Program-made: the position numbers and the translations under genes
The notes under the pieces: generated by a model
Told to the model about the DNA's origin: nothing
The model's input: only the letters and a program-made list of their open reading frames with translations
The model's database searches: none
Shown here: positions 60,332-64,000 of the stretch, one piece after another
How the letters are laid out: every line of letters begins with the position of its first letter
Position numbering within the stretch: the first letter of the stretch is position 1
Assembly: GCF_013283195.1 (NCBI RefSeq)
Contig: NZ_JABEKT010000001.1
Span: 1,152,795 to 1,216,794, forward strand
DNA: 64,000 nt
Direction: 5' to 3'
Source: Ensifer adhaerens
GTDB taxonomy: Bacteria > Pseudomonadota > Alphaproteobacteria > Rhizobiales > Rhizobiaceae

Positions 60332-61282
60332 CTACCAGCCCGGAAGCATATGGCTCTGCCGCAGGCGCGGATAGCGCGGAAAGCCCTTGATGTCGCCATC
60401 GATGTCATCGTTGACGGTGATCGGCGTGATGTTGTCGAGGCAGGCGGTGATGTGGTTGGTGATCGCGTTCGACAGCGACGGCGAAAGGCCCGGGCGCTTC
60501 ATGATGCCGATCTGTACCGGCGCAAGCGCCGGAAAGCCATCAGCGAGCGTCAGCACCTTCATGCCTGGACGGAGGGCCGATTCCGGCAGGACCGAAACCG
60601 CCATGCCGGCGAGCACGGCCGCGGCGACCACGGTCGACGACCAGCTGGTAAACAGGATCTGGTATTCCTTGCCGGTCGCGTCGAGTGCCGCACAGGCCGC
60701 CTGCCGCCACTGGCAGTCGCGTCGCCCGACCGCAAGCGGGATCGGCGCGTTTTCCGGTAGCGGATGGTTGATCGAGCTCACCCAACAGAGCGGTTCGGTG
60801 CGCACCACGTCAGACGCGCGGGCGCGCGGATTGTGCGTGACCAGCGCGATGTCGAGATCGCCCTTGGCCATCTTTTCCGCAAGGTCCACCGACGGTTCGC
60901 AGATGATGTAGAGCTCGACGTTCGGATGGGTTTTGGCAAACCGCACGATGATCTCGGGCATGTAGCGGTCGGCATAGTCATCCGGCGTGCCGATGCGCAG
61001 CGTGCCTTCCAGGCGATTGTCGTCGAAGGAGGCCATCGCCTCGTTGTTGAGGCGGATCATCCGGCGGGCGAAATTGAGCAGCCGGTCGCCCTCCACGGTC
61101 AGCCGGTTGCCGCGGCCGTCCTTCATGAACAACGGTTTGCCGATGCGCTCCTCCAGGCGCCGCATCTGCATGGATACGGCCGACTGTGTCTTGAAAACCC
61201 GGTCGGCGGCCTTGGTGAAGCTGCCCGTGTCGGCGATCGCGACAAAGGTTTGCAGCTGATCAATGTCAAGCGGTGCGGACAT
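60332..61282 (-). CDS. LysR family transcriptional regulator (LsrB-like)
   Basis: A 316-residue LTTR. The N-terminal HTH is DIDQLQTFVAIADTGSFTKAADRVFKTQSAVSMQMRRLEERIGKPLF, with the type-2 periplasmic-binding-like effector domain behind it. The HTH strongly recalls the LsrB-type regulators of rhizobia (memory-based), which respond to oxidative conditions and affect glutathione synthesis. gshA lies ~1.7 kb further on here, but a link is inference. The start at 61282 matches the family; earlier frame codons give an odd leader. The 5' neighbour on the other strand is the DUF1127 gene. Confidence 0.9.
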   Translation of the reverse strand: MSAPLDIDQLQTFVAIADTGSFTKAADRVFKTQSAVSMQMRRLEERIGKPLFMKDGRGNRLTVEGDRLLNFARRMIRLNNEAMASFDDNRLEGTLRIGTPDDYADRYMPEIIVRFAKTHPNVELYIICEPSVDLAEKMAKGDLDIALVTHNPRARASDVVRTEPLCWVSSINHPLPENAPIPLAVGRRDCQWRQAACAALDATGKEYQILFTSWSSTVVAAAVLAGMAVSVLPESALRPGMKVLTLADGFPALAPVQIGIMKRPGLSPSLSNAITNHITACLDNITPITVNDDIDGDIKGFPRYPRLRQSHMLPGW

Positions 61283-61490
61283 GGCCGTGATACATCCATA
61301 AGATTGTTTGATGAATATCATTAAAAACATTCGTTGGACTGATCAATAAGGATTTGCGATCTATCAGGGGCAAATTTCATTGATCCCGGCCGGCAGCAAG
61401 TGCTGGTTCACCCCAAGTTCCCTGGCCCACCCCTGCGCATGACCTCGCGCAGGGGACGGGTTTCTTCGTGCCTGAAAAAGGAGTCCCGTC

Positions 61491-61787
61491 ATGCGCACGA
61501 CCGACCACGTCCTCGATCTCGACCTCGTTGCAGGAAAGCAGTCCCATGCTTCCCGCGCCGCTGGCGTTGTCGGCGTGATGACGGCTGCATGGCGCATGTT
61601 CAGGAGCCGATGCGAAATCGCGCGTCTGAATGAACTGGATGACCGTCATCTGCTCGATATGGGGTTACGACGCGAAGATGTCCGCGAGGCGATCACCTCG
61701 CCCTTCTTCGACAATCCCGCCAGCTATCTGACGCGCGCTTCGCGAAACCGCGTGAGCCTCTTCTACAAGGGGATCCGTCACGACTGA
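61491..61787 (+). CDS. DUF1127 domain small protein
   Basis: A 98-residue protein whose middle, WRMFRSRCEIARLNELDDRHLLDMGLRREDVREAI, is the DUF1127 (YjiS-like) motif. In alphaproteobacteria small DUF1127 proteins are Arg-rich, often bind RNA and affect phosphate uptake or stress responses. The N-terminal 40 residues and the C-terminal YLTRASRNRVSLFYKG extension are specific to this longer type. AAAAGGAGTCCCGTC precedes the ATG. A structured region with a strong terminator follows, a possible 3'-UTR sRNA. Confidence 0.9.
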   Translation: MRTTDHVLDLDLVAGKQSHASRAAGVVGVMTAAWRMFRSRCEIARLNELDDRHLLDMGLRREDVREAITSPFFDNPASYLTRASRNRVSLFYKGIRHD

Positions 61788-61827
61788 TTTCCCCATGGCG
61801 CATCCCGCCGCTTGAGATGCGCCAATC

Positions 61828-61991
61828 GAGCATGATCCGCGCAAGCTGCCGCCAACGCGGATCATGCTCCGAGTTTCGAAAGTTTCGGTGCTGCCGCTTC
61901 TATCGCGCGCCAAACGTTCCCCGCAGGGTAGAGCCAATAGACCCTGCCGCTTGGCCCGGTACATGAACCAAGACATGTACCGGGCCTTTTT
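61828..61991 (+). ncRNA. Candidate 3'-UTR-derived small RNA after the DUF1127 gene
   Basis: Three consecutive stem-loops lie here: a 14-bp perfect stem (61828–61841 with 61856–61869), a 7-bp stem GCAGGGT/ACCCTGC (61923–61947), and a 13-bp terminator stem (61953–61965 with 61974–61986) followed by TTTTT. No coding frame explains them. In Rhodobacter sphaeroides a DUF1127 transcript is processed into regulatory CcsR RNAs (established for that species); the same layout here is inference. Confidence 0.5.
61953..61991 (+). terminator. Strong Rho-independent terminator after the DUF1127 gene/sRNA
   Basis: A 13-bp perfect stem GGCCCGGTACATG/CATGTACCGGGCC with an 8-nt loop ends in TTTTT. Confidence 0.9.
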
Positions 61992-62030
61992 CTTATCCGC
62001 GCAGTTTGAATGTGTGGGGAGTGCCTGGGC

Positions 62031-62861
62031 TTAGGCCTTGTTGCCGTTGCCCGACTTGTAGCTGTCGAACAGCGCCTCGATGTTCTTCTGATATTCCTTC
62101 TGCATCTCCAGTCCGCTGTCGAACATGCTGTTCATCATCTGCGAGAACTGGGCGGCGGCAGGGTTCTCCGCAGCCGGCTTGGCTGTCGCGCCTGCCCCTG
62201 GTGGCTGCATCATGTCCTGGAATGCCTTCAGGAAGGGATTATCGGCAAAGAAGTCGGGCGCCTTGGCAGCCTCTTCCTTCTTGCCGGCGCCGAAGAAGCC
62301 CTGCATTGCCTGGGTAAAGGGATTGTCGAAGGGGTTGGCCTGCGGCTCCGGCTTCCTGGCAAGACCGGACGCCTCCATCCACTGTTGCATCATCGTCGCC
62401 ATCGGGTTGTTGGCAAAGGCAGCATTCGCCCCGGCAAACTGGCCGGTTGCCTGCTTGAACAGACCGCCCATCAGCGTATCGGCCATGGCTGGCAGCATCT
62501 GCTTGTAGATCTCCTGGCTGATGCCGGTGACCTGGGCCGCCTGGGCTGCGATCGCGCGCGACATTTCCTTGGAGCCGAAGAGCTGCCCGAGAATGCCGTT
62601 GCCGTCGGCCATGCCTTGCGGCGTGAACGCCTGGCTGACGTCCTCGAAATATTTGGCATAGTTGCCGCTGGACATGGCCGTCAGCAGCGCGCCGAAATCG
62701 TAAGGGTTGGTCGTGTTGCGCTTGAAGGCGGCGGAAAAGGCCGGCAGCAGTGCAGCCGTGGCCTTGGCCATCTGCTCCTGGGCAAGCCCGAATTGCCGGG
62801 CCATCAGCTCCGTGGCCTGTCCGTTCTGTGCCTGCGTGAACATGTCAAAAAGCGGTGCCAT
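62031..62861 (-). CDS. DUF937-like/low-complexity cytoplasmic protein
   Basis: A 276-residue protein rich in Ala, Met, Gln and Phe with many short helices. The block MLPAMADTLMGGLFKQATGQ resembles DUF937, and repeated NPFxxAF-like units (NPFDNPFTQAM, NPFLKAFQDMM) fill the second half. There is no signal peptide. The composition resembles phasin-like or granule-associated proteins, but no specific role is shown. The start at 62861 has AAGGGAACCGGGG in front on the coding strand. Confidence 0.65.
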   Translation of the reverse strand: MAPLFDMFTQAQNGQATELMARQFGLAQEQMAKATAALLPAFSAAFKRNTTNPYDFGALLTAMSSGNYAKYFEDVSQAFTPQGMADGNGILGQLFGSKEMSRAIAAQAAQVTGISQEIYKQMLPAMADTLMGGLFKQATGQFAGANAAFANNPMATMMQQWMEASGLARKPEPQANPFDNPFTQAMQGFFGAGKKEEAAKAPDFFADNPFLKAFQDMMQPPGAGATAKPAAENPAAAQFSQMMNSMFDSGLEMQKEYQKNIEALFDSYKSGNGNKA

Positions 62862-62953
62862 CCCCGGTTCCCTTCGGCCAAACGACGTATGTCGTTGCAC
62901 TATAACGGGAAATGTGACGTGGGAAACCGCTTTTTGATCCCAGACTTACGGTC

Positions 62954-64000
62954 TCAGTACTGGTACTCGGCAAAGACCGGATCGACCGAGCCGTTCCAGC
63001 GGCCGTTGTAGAGCGACAGCAGATCCTCGGCGAGCGTCGCCTTCTTGGCGAGCACTTCGTCAAGCGGTGCCAGGAACTGGCTTTCGTCGATGCCGTCGCC
63101 GTTCAGCCGGTTGCGCCGCTTCAGGCCTCCACGCGAGATGAATACCGCTTCACGGGCGATATCGTAGAGGTTGCCGGTCCGGAATTTGGTGTTGAGTGCC
63201 TGGGCGGGGACCGCATCACGCAGGGTCCCGACCTCCTCGAAGGTCCAGTCGCGCGTCAGTTCTTCTGCGGCGGAGAGTGCTTCGCCGTCGTAGAGCAGGC
63301 CGACCCAGAAGGCCGGCAACGCGCAGATCCGGCGCCAGGGGCCGCCATCGGCGCCGCGCATTTCCAGGAAGCGCTTGAGGCGGACATCCGGGAAGAGCGT
63401 CGAGAGATGGTTGGTCCAATCGCCCATGTTCGGCTGCCAGTCGGCAATCTCGCCCTTGAGCGCCCCGTTCATGAACTGACGGAAGGTGACATGGGTGCAG
63501 TCGTGATAGTGACCGTCACGAACGACGAAATACATCGGCACGTCGAGCGCCCACTCGACATAGTCGATGAACCCGAAGTCTGGTCTGAAGGCTGCCGGCA
63601 GCAGGCCGGAGCGCTGGTTGTCGGTGTCGCGCCAGATGTCGCCGCGCCAGGACAGAAGCCCGTTCGGCTTGCCGTCGGTGAAGGGCGAGCTTGCAAACAA
63701 GGCGGTCGCCAGCGGCTGCAGCTTCAGCGACACCTGCATCTTGCGGCGCATGTCCTCTTCCGAGGAGAAGTCGAGGTTCACCTGGATCGTGCAGGTGCGG
63801 TACATCATGTCCAGACCCTGGGTACCGACCTTGGGCATGTAGCGGCTCATGATGCCGTAGCGCGATTTCGGCATCTGCGGCGTTTCGTCAAGCGTCCATT
63901 TCGGGCTGCCGCCGATACCGAGGAAGCGAATGCCGAGCGGCTCGGCCACTTCACGCAGGACGGCCAGATGCTGGTTCGATTCCTTGCAGGTCTGGTGCAG
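62954..64000 (-). CDS. gshA: Glutamate–cysteine ligase (5' end outside window)
   Basis: The C-terminal ~348 residues of a GshA of the plant/alphaproteobacterial type (EgtA/GCS2-like), which joins glutamate and cysteine in the first step of glutathione synthesis. Recognisable blocks are [43 protein letters not shown] and [28 protein letters not shown]. The frame remains open to base 64000, so the N-terminus is cut off by the window edge. Its end [18 protein letters not shown] is typical. Confidence 0.92.
   Translation of the reverse strand: MHQTCKESNQHLAVLREVAEPLGIRFLGIGGSPKWTLDETPQMPKSRYGIMSRYMPKVGTQGLDMMYRTCTIQVNLDFSSEEDMRRKMQVSLKLQPLATALFASSPFTDGKPNGLLSWRGDIWRDTDNQRSGLLPAAFRPDFGFIDYVEWALDVPMYFVVRDGHYHDCTHVTFRQFMNGALKGEIADWQPNMGDWTNHLSTLFPDVRLKRFLEMRGADGGPWRRICALPAFWVGLLYDGEALSAAEELTRDWTFEEVGTLRDAVPAQALNTKFRTGNLYDIAREAVFISRGGLKRRNRLNGDGIDESQFLAPLDEVLAKKATLAEDLLSLYNGRWNGSVDPVFAEYQY

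Noticed and set aside
1-64000. CRISPR array, rRNA genes or prophage structural genes
   Set aside because: No regularly spaced repeat-spacer pattern, rRNA sequence or capsid, tail or terminase proteins were seen.

Overview
The window looks like a chromosomal segment of a Rhizobiaceae alphaproteobacterium (Sinorhizobium/Ensifer/Rhizobium type). The evidence is high GC, a divergent phyR-nepR pair (general stress response), and rhizobial-type DUF1127, DUF1508, DUF1328 and RlmE proteins. A guaB–MAPEG–alcohol dehydrogenase–LysR–gshA neighbourhood points the same way. This assignment is inference from protein families, not a search.

Two blocks of ordinary chromosome flank a mobile island. Left block (1–13.77 kb): the end of a dipeptide-type ABC transporter ATPase, RidA, an AI-2E transporter, phyR/nepR, small envelope proteins, a DadA-like oxidoreductase, a divergent SDR/TetR pair with two near-identical operators, an FAH-family hydrolase, a methyltransferase and an outer-membrane beta-barrel. 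Right block (49.9–64 kb): tRNA-Gln(CTG), Ppx/GppA phosphatase, RlmE, a VOC protein, an MFS exporter, a metallo-beta-lactamase fold enzyme, guaB, MAPEG, AdhP, dienelactone hydrolase, LysR, DUF1127 with a structured downstream RNA, a DUF937-like protein and gshA (cut by the window edge).

Between them lies a 36.2 kb integrative island (13776–49946). It is bounded by a 21-bp direct repeat of the tRNA-Gln 3' end, and a large tyrosine recombinase gene sits next to the tRNA. Putative integrase arm sites (TGGGCATCA) occur three times at 13-bp spacing at the right end and once at the left end. A second, diverged copy of the left end (20940–21101, with a 16/21 att-like core) lies inside the island, so it appears to be built from at least two accreted elements.

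The island cargo falls into modules, and copies of a 17-bp palindrome (GCGGAAATNATTTCCGC type) lie near most module boundaries. Module 1 (14.2–20.7 kb): an unknown winged-helix-like protein divergent from a McrB-like AAA+ ATPase and a McrC-like/DUF2357-type nuclease with C-terminal zinc ribbons. Module 2 (21.4–25.3 kb): a phospholipase-D-fold protein translationally coupled to a DUF6361-like protein. Module 3 (25.6–38.4 kb): a tight operon of a giant YprA-type DEAD helicase with DUF1998, a DrmD-like SNF2 helicase, a large adenine methyltransferase, a small protein and an HNH nuclease. Modules 2 and 3 together are DISARM-like in parts list, but DrmA and DrmB functions are fused in one polypeptide. 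Module 4 (38.5–47.4 kb): a frameshifted HNH gene and then a less familiar set: a DUF3102-like protein, a candidate PD-(D/E)XK protein, an FtsH-like machine split into separate ATPase and M41 peptidase genes, a DUF429-like RNase-H-fold protein, and a small protein preceded by two phased arrays of GATTC iterons. Module 4 is the best candidate for an undescribed system.
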